DNA of 64,000 nucleotides from Cokeromyces recurvatus (Eukaryota; Mucoromycota; Mucoromycetes; Mucorales; Mucoraceae): the NCBI RefSeq assembly GCF_025118155.1, contig NW_026251394.1:496001-560000 (forward strand). Reading direction: 5' to 3'. The first letter of the stretch is position 1. The number at the start of each line of letters is the position of its first letter. A model generated the notes under the pieces. That model worked only from the letters and a program-made list of their open reading frames with translations. It was not told the origin of the DNA and made no database searches. The position numbers were made by a program, and so were the translations under genes. Shown one piece after another: positions 52,978-64,000 of this stretch.

Positions 52978-53760
52978 TATAACAGTAAATATGGATTTAA
53001 AGAAATAAAAAAAATGCATATTTTGCTCTATATAAGCGAACAAAAAAAAAGGGTGTATCGGAAGCTAAAATCATTCATATAAATAGCAGCAAAGTTAAGA
53101 AACATTTATAGAATAAAGTGAATTATACGCAAAGAAAATTAAATTATATTAGTCTTTTTTTTTTTTCTTTTTTCTAGACAGGCCAGTATTATACTTTTAA
53201 ATAATGATAGGCTTTGCTATTATTGTATCTGGATTGATACATAAAAAGTGCAAAGTAGATATGTTCATCCATAAACACATATTAAAAAAAAAAATGTAAT
53301 TGCAAAGTGGTACTCTATTGTCTTCAGTAACTGGATATATTTCTTGTAGTCATTTACACTTTACAAGTAATAATCACTTAGTTTCTCTCTCCTTACATAC
53401 TGATTTGAATAGAAATCTACCCTAGTAAGCTTCCTCCTAATATTAAAACTTGTGGATTTACTACAATACAATTAATAAAAGGAAATATACAGTTACAATG
53501 AAGTGTCTTTATTAAGTTTCTTAATTCAGCATAAAAATGATCTAGAATATATATGTATCATAAAGATAAACTATTAAAATCTTAAATATGCTAATAAATT
53601 AACACAACGATTCTACCAAACTATGTATGTTTTTTTTTCCTGTCCTTATATATTATTATTACCTTTGAATCTATAGCCCAAGTATATATATATATACATA
53701 TATTTATATATATACATATATGCATATACTCTATTTATTAGATAGTAGAATATACATAGT
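52978..53760. other. Intergenic, no gene seen
   Basis: Tandem gap on the minus strand between the exchanger start and the TBC stop. It holds a T-rich run at 53155-53170 and TA/TATG repeats near 53681-53730. No gene recognised. Confidence 0.6.
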
Positions 53761-56340
53761 TTAAACAGATCGAGGCATATGTGCACCCAATAATTCTTTA
53801 AATCGTGTTGTATCTAAATGAATGCCTCTATGTCCTAATATTTCGTCAAAAAAGGGGTCCTCATCACCTTCAGTGATATGCCCGCTTACAGCCAAGGCAG
53901 CTTTCACTTCCTCACCACGATGTTCACCTACAAATCCCATATTTAAAATCTTTACTGTTTCACTAAACCCTCCTCCCCATAGTAAAGGCTCTAAATACTT
54001 TAAAACTACTAAAGCTGTACGAAACAAAATAATATCGCCATGGAGTAAAAAAGTGTCCCATATTCTACTAGATAATTCTAATGGAATAATAGACGCAAAG
54101 ACGGTCATAAACCAATCTGGCAGATAGTTTTCTGGCGTCAGTGTTAAGTTTTTGAAATGAAGATAGAGTTTAGGTAAATTCTCGGCAAATATAACATTAA
54201 AAACCTTGAAGAATCCCTGAATCTTTTTTTCATTTGAATTGGTATCATCATTATTGTAAAGGACAGATAGAACTTCACTTTTTGAATTAAATTCATAAGG
54301 GCTATAAAGGCATCTTGTGTATTCATATTAAGTAATAAAACACCTGCAAGAAACGAAGCGCCACGAGACTAAAGGTATATTTAAAAGAGATCCATTAGAA
54401 TATATATCCATATATGAATTACATTCATGTAAACATACATAAGTCAAATTTGGTGTACAACCCACATATGCATGAAGTACTTTCCTTAAGGAACTAAAAA
54501 GTGGTCCTTCAGGCTAATATATATGATAATAAAATAAAAAGATGTATTAGTAAAAATAAATATGAATTGGACACCTAACTATATCCGTTTTTTTTTTCAA
54601 ACCTGAAATACACATAAACTAGGCAAAGTACGTAAAATATCTTCATCAATTGCTTTGTTTAAAAAATTAATCATGGTTGGATCATTATTTAGAAGCATCT
54701 TCTGATGCTCATCTTCAGAAAGAACCAAGTCTGGATCTTCCTCTTCATCTGAACTAGTATAATTTGTATCCTCGTCAGTATCTAAAATAGTACCAGTAGA
54801 TTGTTGCTGTTGCTGATGCTGATGCTGATGCTGCTCTTCATGTTGGCTACTGGTCTCACTAGTATTAGTCACTGTTGTAAATGAATAGGTAGATGAAGAA
54901 GATTGAGGATGACTTGTAATATTGGTCTTTTTTTCGCTCACTTCGTCATCTGTAGTATCTACTGTAGACGTAACACCTTCCGCTTCTCGTAGCACATCTA
55001 AACTACTTGTCCTTCGCTGTCTTCGCAACGAATATAGAGATGATTCATTATGATCATAAATAGTTGGTTCATTCACAATAATAGGCATAGGCTCACCATG
55101 CAATTGATAATAATCATTCGTTTTCTTTGTATAATTTGAATGAAGAGGTAGACGATGTATACTTTCTGAAAATGTGGCCTTTGTGATATTTAACTGATTT
55201 CCTATTCTAAGTTTCCATACTTTTTTTCTACATCTAGGTGGTATTCCTTGATCCCACAGAGTTACCGTTCTCCTTTCTTTTAGCGACTTTTTCCAATTCG
55301 GAATAATCTCATTTTCCCAAATATAAATTGCATGACTCAACTTTTTATCCTTTTCCTCTTTCTTACGATCCATTTCTTTCTTTTTCCTAGCTTCTATTTT
55401 CTTTGCTTTTTTCATCATTGTTTCGTATTCTTGCAAATGCTTTTTTTCTTCTTGTGGATCTTTTGGTGGAAGCATTCTAATGATTTATGCATGCACACAC
55501 ATGAATATAAATAAATTTATAAAGAGAAAAAGAAAAAAAAAAAAAAAAAAGACAATAAAATATTTAGTGTATACCTTGGTCTAGTTTTAGAAATGACAGA
55601 TTCTAAAGGTGATGGTTTTTGATTAATTGATTTCGATCTTCTAAATAGATTCAAACTAAATAGAAAACAATTCAGTAAATCTCTAAAATATTTATATAGA
55701 CGATGTCTAACCTTGACTTTCTTTGAATAGGGAGTGAAGCACCACCAGCAGTAACAATGACTTCAGCTTCATTCACATTACGTCGAGCAGCTCTGGGATT
55801 AGATAAATCTGTTTCACTATTGCCCATGCCGGTAGTTGTTGTTGTTATAGGAGCTGTATTAGGCCTATTTGTACTATGATTAGCTGATGATGTAGTATGA
55901 TTATCATCTAACAAAACATCTGATATTGAATAAAATGGACCTGATATATCAGAACTTGTAATCTTCATAGAGTTTTCGTCACTATTTTTACTGACTGAAT
56001 TCATTCGACGAGGCATGAACTTCATTAAACGAGACGAAGGTGATGCTTGATTATTTATTTTTGTTTCCTCTTCTTTGTCTCTTGGTAAGTCTAAAGAAAC
56101 TTCCTCAAAGAACTGATCATAATTACTATTATTATTATTGGTTTTAATTGTAAGATGATGATTATAAAGGGATTGTTGACGTTGAGGTAATGATAATTCG
56201 TCTAATAACTTATCTGCTGTTAGATTCTCCGATGTAGAAGAAAGATGAGTGGAAGATAAAGCTCTGGATAGTTGTTCTGCAGATTCTGTTTGTTTATTAT
56301 CTTCAATTGAGTTTTCGTTATTCACTTCATTCATAGTCAT
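53761..56340 (-). CDS. TBC domain RabGAP, TBC1D12/14-like
   Basis: Six exons (56340-55712, 55655-55575, 55476-54603, 54513-54439, 54368-54279, 54216-53761) encode 734 residues. A disordered Ser/Asn-rich N-terminus leads to a basic coiled coil (KKAKKIEARKKKEMDRKKEE). The TBC domain starts with LWDQGIPPRCRKKVWKLRIG, typical of the TBC1D12/14 branch, and is interrupted by an acidic, Gln/His-rich insert of about 130 residues. The arginine finger is present (IDEDILRTLPSL, IxxDxxR). The glutamine finger is not: the usual YxQG reads YSRG. A 62-base GT-AG intron (54278-54217) is needed to keep frame, or else a one-base indel exists there. Target Rab unknown. Confidence 0.85.
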
Positions 56341-56394
56341 ATGGTAGGGCGTCTAATAATTTAAGATAAAGAAAAAAAGAAAGAAAAATAAATA

Positions 56395-56397
<3 letters not shown>

Positions 56398-56440
<43 letters not shown>
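56398..56440 (+). repeat. AAT trinucleotide microsatellite
   Basis: About 13 to 14 tandem AAT units followed by an A run, 60 to 100 bases upstream of the TBC gene start on its promoter side. Confidence 0.9.
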
Positions 56441-56448
<8 letters not shown>

Positions 56449-56810
56449 TGATATAACATATACAAACTATAAACATTAAGCAGGAAATAGAAGCGTCTGT
56501 TATTGTCTTAAAATTTGAATATCCGTCCAATCAACGCAAGAATACGAAATATATAGAATTCAATTCTTTAAAGATTTGAATGCATCATCTGTTAGCATAG
56601 CAGATAATGTAACCGTGATAATTTTCTTTTCAACAAGTTCATACGCTCTAAATTCATACGCAAATCATAAAAGAGACTCTTTCTTTATTCTATATTGTTT
56701 TAATTGATGACACACTTGTTCTGTTATGAACCCTTTCCTTAAAGATGTAGTGTACTGAATCCTAAAACTTCAAACTCATGTGTATAAACTGTGTGGTGCT
56801 CCTTTGTTTT

Positions 56811-56812
<2 letters not shown>

Positions 56813-56858
<46 letters not shown>
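56813..56858 (+). repeat. T46 homopolymer
   Basis: Forty-six consecutive T residues in the intergenic region upstream of the TBC gene. Length should be treated as approximate. Confidence 0.85.
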
Positions 56859-56861
<3 letters not shown>

Positions 56862-57172
56862 TCAAAGCAATCGTTTTATATACTTGGGTATCCCGATTCA
56901 ACTTGGAAAAAGTTCCTTAAATTTGCTTGCTTCAACTTAATCTGTATTGGCAACTTCCTTGCAAGTAGGAATTGGGATAATAACAATCAGTGTTAACAAG
57001 TCTGGCTTTAATATACTTTTTTACTTATTCAATTCTATAGGCAAATAAACATTATCTTGCTATTTATATATTATTTTATACCTGATCAAATGTTTAAATA
57101 GCAATGTATAAGGTATATATTACATAATCAAATCATTTGTAGTGTATGTACATATCTCCTATACATTATACT

Positions 57173-57350
57173 AATTATTAACTTTTCTTCTGCCCTTTAG
57201 CAGTCAATTCCCAATGGTACCAGTAGAAATCGAATCCTCGTTTTTTTTTTTTTTTTTTTGAAGACACTATATCTCTTAATTATACAACGTAAATATATTC
57301 ATTCACTCTATATTCCTTTCCTACAAGCTAATTTATATAAAAGTCTATTA
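57173..57350 (-). repeat. Dispersed repeat, copy B (inverted relative to copy A)
   Basis: Read on the minus strand, this matches 14001-14172. The homopolymer is about five bases longer (T20 on the plus strand at 57241-57259). On the plus strand the block before the T run reads GCCCTTTAGCAGTCAATTCC, and ATCGAATCC has a weak resemblance to a pol III B box. Sequence on both sides of the T run is conserved between copies. It ends about 100 bases from the stop of the CDF gene. Confidence 0.8.
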
Positions 57351-57450
57351 AATGAACAAAAAAAAAAGGCTTTATTAATTTTTGAAAAAAAAAATATATG
57401 TATCTAGATCTAGATTATGGAATGGAATAATAAACAGTACAATAGATGAA

Positions 57451-59347
57451 TCATTTTTTTGATACACTGATGGTTAATTCACCATTACTTTCCCTAATTA
57501 GAGGCTCCAAAATATCAAAGCTAGCACTGATAACTGCGTCTTCATCTGCTTCAGGTCTAACTTTGATCTCGACTGTGCCGATATCTTTACCATATGCAGT
57601 CTGCCAGAAATGAACTTTGTCAACAGATATCACATTGGGGACTTGTTGTTGAATTAAACGAATATTCTGCTCTATAGTTGTAATCATAGAATCAGGTGTA
57701 GTTTGCAACACTATTTTAATTAATGCTGTAGCTGTCATTACACCAAGATAGAGCATCAGTATTGCCTCTGTAATTGCTAAACATTTATCTAAAGCTGGTG
57801 AAGATAAGCTAAACAAATTGACCATGAACAGGAAACATCCAGTAATGATGATAGAAGACGAATACACATTCTTTAAAAGCTTATTAATAGTATGTTTGTT
57901 TATCTTGGATAAGCCTCTTATTTGAAAATAAGAATATTCTTGTGAGATTTGGGGTATTTTCTTTAAGACTTTTACAAATAGATAATAACATGTTAATTAT
58001 GGCTGTAGTGATCATTTCTAATACTTACGCCGAACCAAATTTTCATGATTTTCAAAGCTAATATTAGTCGTAAAAGAAGCTCCAATAGCTATTAATAGCA
58101 ACACTAATAAACTAAAGGATGAAACAGAACTATATATATATATATAATTTAAGTGAGACTTATGAACAAAGTTAAGCTATTTATGATTATTACTTGCCTA
58201 CTATCTGCTCTATGATGTTCCTCATTATGATGCTCTTCCAATAATAAATGCTCTAACGATTCCTTTGTAGTATACATTGCTCCAAATAATAAAAAGATAG
58301 TATTAACAAGGGCAAAGATAATTTCAAATCGTTTAACGCTATAGCAAAATCATGATTAAGTCTCTTAAATTTTAACCAACACACACACACAATATAGCTT
58401 ACCCAAAAGGTCTTTTTGTACAAATGGTCGTAAATGCTGGGTTCAAATGAAGTACACTTGATACAAACGTATTTAGAGTACCAAATGCATCAAATAAAGT
58501 AAGATATGAAAAACCAACAATAGCTAATAGTCGATATATAAATAAATAAATATATTAATCAAGAAAATAAAATTCTATTTCTTTTTACCTAAACTTTCAC
58601 GATTTACACCTAAATACCATATAATCATACCAAGCACCATTTGACCTAAAAAGTAAGTAAAAAGGGTCTTTTGAAATGGAACTAAGGACATAAATATAGA
58701 TGAATATGAAGGCAAAGGTTGGGTATAAACTTGAGAAAATTTTGTATGAGCATCGCCACAGTGATGGTGTTCATGGTGTTCATGATGTTCATGGTGTTCA
58801 TGATGTCCATGGTGTCCATGATGTTCATGGTGTCCATGATGTTCATGATGATTAGTATCGATATTCTCATGACTATGATGGTTGTGAGTACTATTGCCAT
58901 AATCATTATGCAAATGGTCATAATGATAAGCATGACTATCTTGTTGAGAATGATTATGAGCTTGATTATCTGAAGGCTGATGCGTTTCAAAGTTTGTCGA
59001 TTGGTAAAGATGACTATTTTGATAAGTCAAGGCTTGGTTGGTAATGGGCTAATAGAGAACAGATAACTATTTAGTCTTCTTTTTCTTTACTTTTTTTTTC
59101 TTTTTTTCTTTTTTTATTTAGGGAGGGAAAATGAAGTAATTACGTTATGTTCATGTTCATCATGAATCTCGTTTTTTGTAGGTGTAAAAGATCGTGTTGT
59201 ATGAATAGGAGCATTACTTTGAATGGCTAAACCATTTTGAGGAAAATGAGACTTATTCACACCAATCTGTAAGCCATCTACTGCCTGCTGCTGATGTAAT
59301 AAAGGAGATCGAGGCCTTCTCTTTGTAAACTGTCTTGTTTGATACAT
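57451..59347 (-). CDS. ZRG17: CDF-family protein, ZRG17/ZnT6-like
   Basis: Six exons (59347-59144, 59048-58589, 58523-58403, 58338-58198, 58129-58029, 57968-57451) encode 514 residues. About 210 N-terminal residues are polar and include a long His tract (HHEHHGHHGHHEHHEHHE). Six membrane segments follow, with FGVKRFEIIFALVN as the CDF loop after helix 2, and a C-terminal ferredoxin-like domain (IGTVEIKVRPEADEDAVI). The transport-site HxxxD motif in helix 2 is missing (LTLFDAFGTLNTF), as in ZnT6 and Zrg17, which act as partners of an active CDF (ZnT5, Msc2) importing zinc into ER/Golgi. The fourth intron is read as GC-AG (58197-58130), the only option that keeps frame. Confidence 0.85.
58765..58850 (-). 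repeat. His-rich coding repeat (HHEHHGHHEHH)
   Basis: A nine-base theme (CATGATGTTCATGGTGTTC type on the plus strand) is repeated about nine times inside the CDF gene. It encodes alternating His-His-Glu/Gly units, likely a zinc-binding loop. Near-identical copies suggest a variable repeat number. Confidence 0.85.
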
Positions 59348-61150
59348 CAATGTTTTTATTCACAAAAAAAGGTGTTATATTTTTAGAAATTTTTTTGTCT
59401 AAATTTAACTCCATAGTTAGTTGAGTTTATAAAGTCATTTTTCATTGTCCAGGTACAATAATATAAAATACCAGTCTTCTAACCATTTCCTTTTTTTAAC
59501 TTATTTTTCTTTTTTAAAAAAAAAGGACTTATATTCCAAGTTAGGCTAAATATCTATGCAAATTTAGATAAAAATGACATAGTCTAGTTATTCTACATCA
59601 AAACCATCTATCTATCTATCTATCTGTATATAAATAAAGAACAGCAGTAGAATCATTCCGTTCTGCTTACAAGCATTTAAAGTCTAATAATTTCTGAGTT
59701 TATTTTTGATTCAAAATTAATGTCTTGGTTTTACGATTCAAATCTAGCGACTAAAGAATCCTTGAAGGTCACGAAAAAGAAGTCAATTGCTACCTTTATA
59801 TTCATTTCTATTCTAGACATAAACAATTACAGATAAGAATAATTAGTAGCAGTAGCATAAAAGAAAATTAGTGTTCAAACTTTTAGACTTTTATGTAAGG
59901 AGAAGGAAATTGTTAACCATTGTAATAAGGTCAAAATTTGACAAATACGAGAATAAAGTATTTGGGAAACAAAACAAGAATATACCATTATAATGCTTCT
60001 ATAGATAGCGTATCATTAATTTGATATAGCTAAAGTCACCCTATTTAATTATGTCAATATTTGTATATAAATCAATCTTAGTTATAAAGCAGCTGGAAAG
60101 CATGACTGTTCTACACATGCTTTTATTTATCAGACGTTTATAATCTTGATGTTATCTTCCTATCTTGAATTATCTATTCTCATTGCTCTTTTAGAGATTA
60201 TTTGCAATCTTTTTTTCTCAATAAAAAGAAAAAGTAAGAACGTCAGGCTTTACTATTTTAGTCTTATTTAAGCTACTACAATAATTATATAACAAAAAAT
60301 AGATTGAATACTGTCGGTAATTTGGCTTGAAAACTAGTTGAATAAAGCTGTCAACTAAGATAGAGTGTTCCTACTACTTACTTTTTATATAGTAACGAAA
60401 TAGATAAATACTTCTTATTTTTTTCATAATATTGTAATTAGTTATTTAAACTGATTTGATTTACCCATAAAGTCTTTTAATTAATTTTTTCAAAAAGTAC
60501 TCATTTTTCTTCAACTTTATTGTTTGAAATAAAAGATGATTTTTACCTATTTTGCATATACGCACATAATATAAAATATGTCTTATACTGTTTAATAAAC
60601 TATACATATTTTTAATAATATAAATGCACAAGCATACATACATATTTGGATCCTTATTGTGATAATTTTTAATTAACAGAAAATGCTTTATTGTTTTCTG
60701 CAATTATATAATTTTTCATAGGTAAAGGGTATAACAGTGTTAGAAATGCAACTGACTGTTAAAAGAAATGTGTTGTTATTAAGTGAATGGAAATAAAGAT
60801 TATGTATTACACTCTCTCTACTCTGTTATATAAAACGATTTTTATTAACTATTAGCGACACTGTATCTTTCTTCTTCCTTTTCCTTTTTTTGCTTATAAT
60901 AATTATTAAATAATAAAGGCACGAAAATTTGTAACAATAAAGATTTTCTTTATTAAAATATTAAAAAAAGGTCTAATTATAAATATATTTTTGTTGTTTT
61001 TATGATTTTCTTCTTTTTTTGGTTTTTTTGAGGTTTTCTATTTTTTTTGCTAGGCTTTTCTTCTAAGGGATTTTTCTTCTTTTTTTTTTGATTTTTTGAG
61101 GTTTTCTATTTTTTTTTTGCTGTTTTTGTGATATAAAGTAAAAAGAAGGA

Positions 61151-61183
<33 letters not shown>

Positions 61184-61265
61184 TAAAATTTAAAGTCTAA
61201 AGGAATTTGTAACAAAATATATAAATACATATATATCTTTTCTAAAGATAAGTAATAAAAAAGGT
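59348..61265. other. Intergenic 1.9 kb, no gene seen
   Basis: Region between the CDF start and the chitin deacetylase stop. It contains a TCTA tract at about 59606-59624 and a GA tract at about 61149-61182 next to the deacetylase 3' end. The minus-strand open frame 60461-60703 has no recognisable feature. Confidence 0.55.
61007..61121 (+). repeat. Tandem duplication of a T-rich unit
   Basis: Two copies of a unit of roughly 45-50 bases, TTTTTGAGGTTTTCTATTTT within TTCTTC...TTTTTTGCT, lie about 65-70 bases apart. The sequence between is also T-rich. It is downstream of the deacetylase gene and non-coding. Confidence 0.65.
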
Positions 61266-62512
61266 TTAGATAAAGATGCCAAAGAGGCCAAAAGCCATAG
61301 CAAGAAAAGCGCCGTTCAAAGAGGAAGAAGAACTTGAGACTTGTGCATCATGTTGTTGAGGATTATTTGCTTCATTAGAAGATTTTTTAGATTCTGAGGA
61401 GAAAGGTTCAACTGCAGCTTGCTTAACACGATTATCATTGCTGGCTTGTTGCTTTTCCTCCAGTTGATGATGAATATCAGAATCCGTATTAGAAGGATTT
61501 GTTACAAGAGCACTATGAGGGTTTTTGTCGCCAATACATTCAGCAGCAGTCATAAATTGATAACCTTTATTTTGTAGGGATTTAATAATTTTCGGGACTT
61601 GATCAATTGAAGTCTTATACAAGTCTATGAATAAAAAGAGAGAGATATTAATAATAGTAAAATTTTTATATTAAAGAGAATTTTACCATGCTGTAAACTA
61701 ATAAAACCAAGATCATTATTAGCATTCAAAGAATTATAAGAACCATTAGATAAACTATCAAATACACGTTGAATACGTTGAGGACCATCCTTTAACTCAT
61801 GAACATCATAGTCAGTTGGATCTACATTCCACATTAAAGTCTTGTAACCCATTTGTTTAAAGATAGCCTTTACACGCGAATCAGCTTCACCATAAGGAGG
61901 TCTGATATAAAGAGGTTTAATACCGATAGCTGCCTGAATAGCTTCTTCTGTTGCCCTAAGTTCATAAACGATTTCCTCATTTGTCAAGCTCATCAGGTGA
62001 GGATGAGAGTAAGTGTGTGAAGCAATTTGATGCCCAGACTGATAAGCTCGTCGAATGATATCTGGATACATCTTAGCATGAGCCCCCATAACACAAAAGG
62101 TAACTTTTACATTTGTTTTGTCAAGTGCATCAAGTAAATCAGTAGTAAAATTGCTAGGACCATCATCAAAAGTTAAAGCCCAAGTCTTATCCATAAGACA
62201 ACCATAGATATCGTCAGGTGATGCCATATTACCACACGATTCAAAGCAGTCTTCATTATCATTGCCATCACATTTTGCATTCTTGCATATGCCAGAGCCA
62301 ATTGGACGAACACTACCTTTAATGAGGGACAGATCAAGACCTTCTAACCAAGCCTGGTTCTTTGGTGTTGTAAATTCAGGAGTATCAATGCTTATATTTG
62401 TGTTTTCTTCTTCTTGATGGTTATTATTCTTCTTTGCAAAAGTGAAATTAAAAAGCAAGTTGAAGAAGAGCAAGAATATCCAGATCAACCGAGGTTGTCT
62501 TGTTAGAATCAT
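61266..62512 (-). CDS. Chitin deacetylase (CE4), GPI-anchored type
   Basis: Two exons (62512-61687, 61624-61266) encode 394 residues. The signal peptide is TRQPRLIWIFLLFFNLLFNF; an in-frame ATG at 62578 would add 22 residues. The NodB domain motifs are all visible: TFDDGPS (catalytic base and metal Asp), HTYSHPHL (metal His pair), RPPYGEADSRV, MWNVDPTDY and SLQHD. A Ser/Gln-rich stalk and a hydrophobic C-terminus (LNGAFLAMAFGLFGIFI) after a Ser run indicate a GPI anchor. The enzyme converts chitin to chitosan, the main wall polymer of Mucorales. A Cys-rich segment (GICKNAKCDGNDNEDCFESC) precedes the catalytic domain. Confidence 0.94.
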
Positions 62513-63319
62513 AATAATTGGAAAAAAATAAAATAAAGAATATAAGATATATAAAAGGAAAGAAAAAAAAAACTTCAAAAGAATGATTCAAGAGGTCTTT
62601 TTATATCTTTTTTTTTTTCATATTTTATTAAAATAAGTCTTGTTCAAAATTTAATTAACTATTTTACAAACGGCATGAAAATCTTAAATTTTACATTCTT
62701 CATCATGATAAAAAATATGTCATATTTTATAAATACGACTGACAAAAAAAAAAGTATATTAATACTGTTTAATAATCAACTAATGATTCTTTATATTATG
62801 TCATAGCATTCTTTATAATAAAAAGGAACGAGCGAAAATCAATTTAGATACAAAGTCAATAAATGAATCATGTTAGCCTACAAATCCATAATATAAATGT
62901 TACTGTTCATACAATTTAAAAAAAAAAAAAAAAGTCTATACGTTAAAAATAAAATAGTAAAGACATTCTTTTCATGATAGAAATTTGAATTTTACTAATA
63001 AACATTTGTATATTGTTCCTGACTTTATTATTATTTTTAAAAAAACTTAAACTTATTAGTCTTTTAAATCAGACAGCGTATACATACGATACGAAAAGAA
63101 AGGATATATTTGACGATACGTATAACGATATTTTATTCGTAAAATGACTTATTGCCGTCGAGAACTATTATATGACGAATCGTATTTATAAATATTTGGC
63201 AACAAACTTTATCGAAAAAAAAAAAAGAAAGCATAAATCATGATTCCTTTATTATTAAAAACCATTGAGTGAAATATATATACATATATAGTCTTGGATA
63301 TAAACATACATGATAGGTT
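62513..63319. other. Intergenic, no gene seen
   Basis: Tandem gap between the deacetylase start and the HEM14 stop, both on the minus strand. AT-rich with A runs near 62922 and 63215. No coding signal. Confidence 0.6.
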
Positions 63320-64000
63320 TTATGACTTCATGATAATATTGATATTTCCTTTACTTAATCTGGCACTATCTTTCATCTCCTCTGTACTAGTGCCCTTCAC
63401 AGTATTTCCAAGACCTGTAACAATTTTTTCACGAGAACCTAAAGCACCAGACACTAATAATTCTTCCACAAGCATACGACTATTCTTAATGCAACCTGGG
63501 ACACTGACACTCAGATAACTAGCCCCTGTGACACTCATGAGATGACCATATTTATCTTTTAATGCATGATGAAGTTCACGTAGACGTGCTTCATGACCTA
63601 CAAGATATTGAGGAATACATTGCTTTTGAAGATTAACCATTGAATGGGTAGGTGTACTGTTGATATTTAAAAAGACATTCATCACATCATTAGCATATTT
63701 ATAAGCTATTTCAGGATCTAACTCATCAATAGTGATTTTACCAAATGCGTCCTTCCAATCAGAACCACCTATCATGGCAGTTACCTTTACTGTGTCTGAT
63801 TGAATTGTTTCTAGACCTGGCATCGTATTTGAATCAAATACAACTCCAAGAGTACCAGGAAGAGAGATGGGATGCTTTGTATCACGATGTGGTGTAAGTA
63901 TACCAAAACCGTCATATCCCAATTTGACGTCTGATGGATATGCAAAATTGACAACGGCTACATCTACTGAAGGATTATAAGTAAGGTGGGGTAATTTTTG
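63320..64000 (-). CDS. HEM14: Protoporphyrinogen oxidase, C-terminal part only
   Basis: One open exon runs from the right edge to the stop at 63320-63322 and gives about 226 residues. It matches the C-terminal half of PPOX: VAVVNFAYPSDVKLGYDGFG, LTPHRDTKHPISLPGTLGVV and FDSNTMPGLE, which is the family's FDS block. The end, ASYLSVSVPGCIKNSR, corresponds to the GVSVPGCI region that closes the FAD site. The enzyme oxidises protoporphyrinogen IX at the mitochondrial inner membrane in heme synthesis. The N-terminal FAD-binding domain lies beyond the window. No membrane segment is expected in this part. Confidence 0.93.
   Translation of the reverse strand, partial: QKLPHLTYNPSVDVAVVNFAYPSDVKLGYDGFGILTPHRDTKHPISLPGTLGVVFDSNTMPGLETIQSDTVKVTAMIGGSDWKDAFGKITIDELDPEIAYKYANDVMNVFLNINSTPTHSMVNLQKQCIPQYLVGHEARLRELHHALKDKYGHLMSVTGASYLSVSVPGCIKNSRMLVEELLVSGALGSREKIVTGLGNTVKGTSTEEMKDSARLSKGNINIIMKS

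Larger units (their letters stand above)
56341..57450. other. Intergenic with long microsatellites, no gene
   Basis: Region between the TBC start and the CDF stop, both minus strand. Apart from the AAT repeat, the T46 run and copy B of the dispersed repeat listed separately, it is unremarkable AT-rich sequence. The 72-codon open frame at 56778-56996 is largely a phenylalanine run made by the T homopolymer. Confidence 0.6.

Overview
The window is nuclear DNA of a fungus, most likely an early-diverging lineage such as Mucoromycota (inference). It is very AT-rich, with many long A/T homopolymers and microsatellites. Genes are broken by short GT-AG introns, mostly about 50-120 bases. The gene set is fungal: a GPI-type chitin deacetylase, a siderophore-iron MFS transporter, phosphoacetylglucosamine mutase, a LIM-RhoGAP and an SPX-ankyrin protein. 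I rebuilt exon structures by eye from splice sites, reading frame and family motifs. For every complete gene the exon lengths of the chosen model sum to a multiple of three.

Layout, left to right: end of an SPX-ankyrin protein (-, cut by the left edge); mitochondrial adrenodoxin-type ferredoxin (+); p24/EMP24 cargo receptor (+); phosphoacetylglucosamine mutase (-); siderophore transporter (-); a gene-poor 3 kb with one copy of a dispersed repeat; Elongator subunit ELP5 (-), divergent from a triose-phosphate-transporter-family protein (+); a 162-bp MITE with TA target duplication; a large DIP2-like protein with DMAP1-binding and two adenylate-forming domains (+); a monocarboxylate-transporter-like MFS protein (+); a ZIP zinc transporter (+), convergent with an alpha/beta hydrolase (-); mitochondrial GatA/HER2 (+); LIM-LIM-C1-RhoGAP (+); a large Ser/Arg-rich protein whose C-terminus looks like the AFF4/Ebp1 homology domain (+); about 2.7 kb without genes; mitochondrial ribosome recycling factor (+); UDP-glucose pyrophosphorylase (+), convergent with an NCLX/CCX-type cation/calcium exchanger (-); a TBC1D12/14-like RabGAP (-); the second copy of the dispersed repeat; a ZRG17/ZnT6-like CDF protein (-); chitin deacetylase (-); and the C-terminal half of protoporphyrinogen oxidase (-, cut by the right edge).

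The genes do not form a pathway cluster. Themes recur by chance: wall sugars (AGM1, UGP1, chitin deacetylase), metal handling (siderophore transporter, ZIP, ZRG17-like, calcium exchanger), mitochondrial function (ferredoxin, GatA, RRF, HEM14) and trafficking or polarity (EMP24, TBC, RhoGAP). I saw no CRISPR, rRNA, confident tRNA or viral sequence. The points most worth checking are the possible AFF4-type scaffold, a predicted 2-nucleotide micro-exon, the MITE, the dispersed inverted repeat pair, and the TBC gene with an ambiguous frame break and a substituted glutamine finger.
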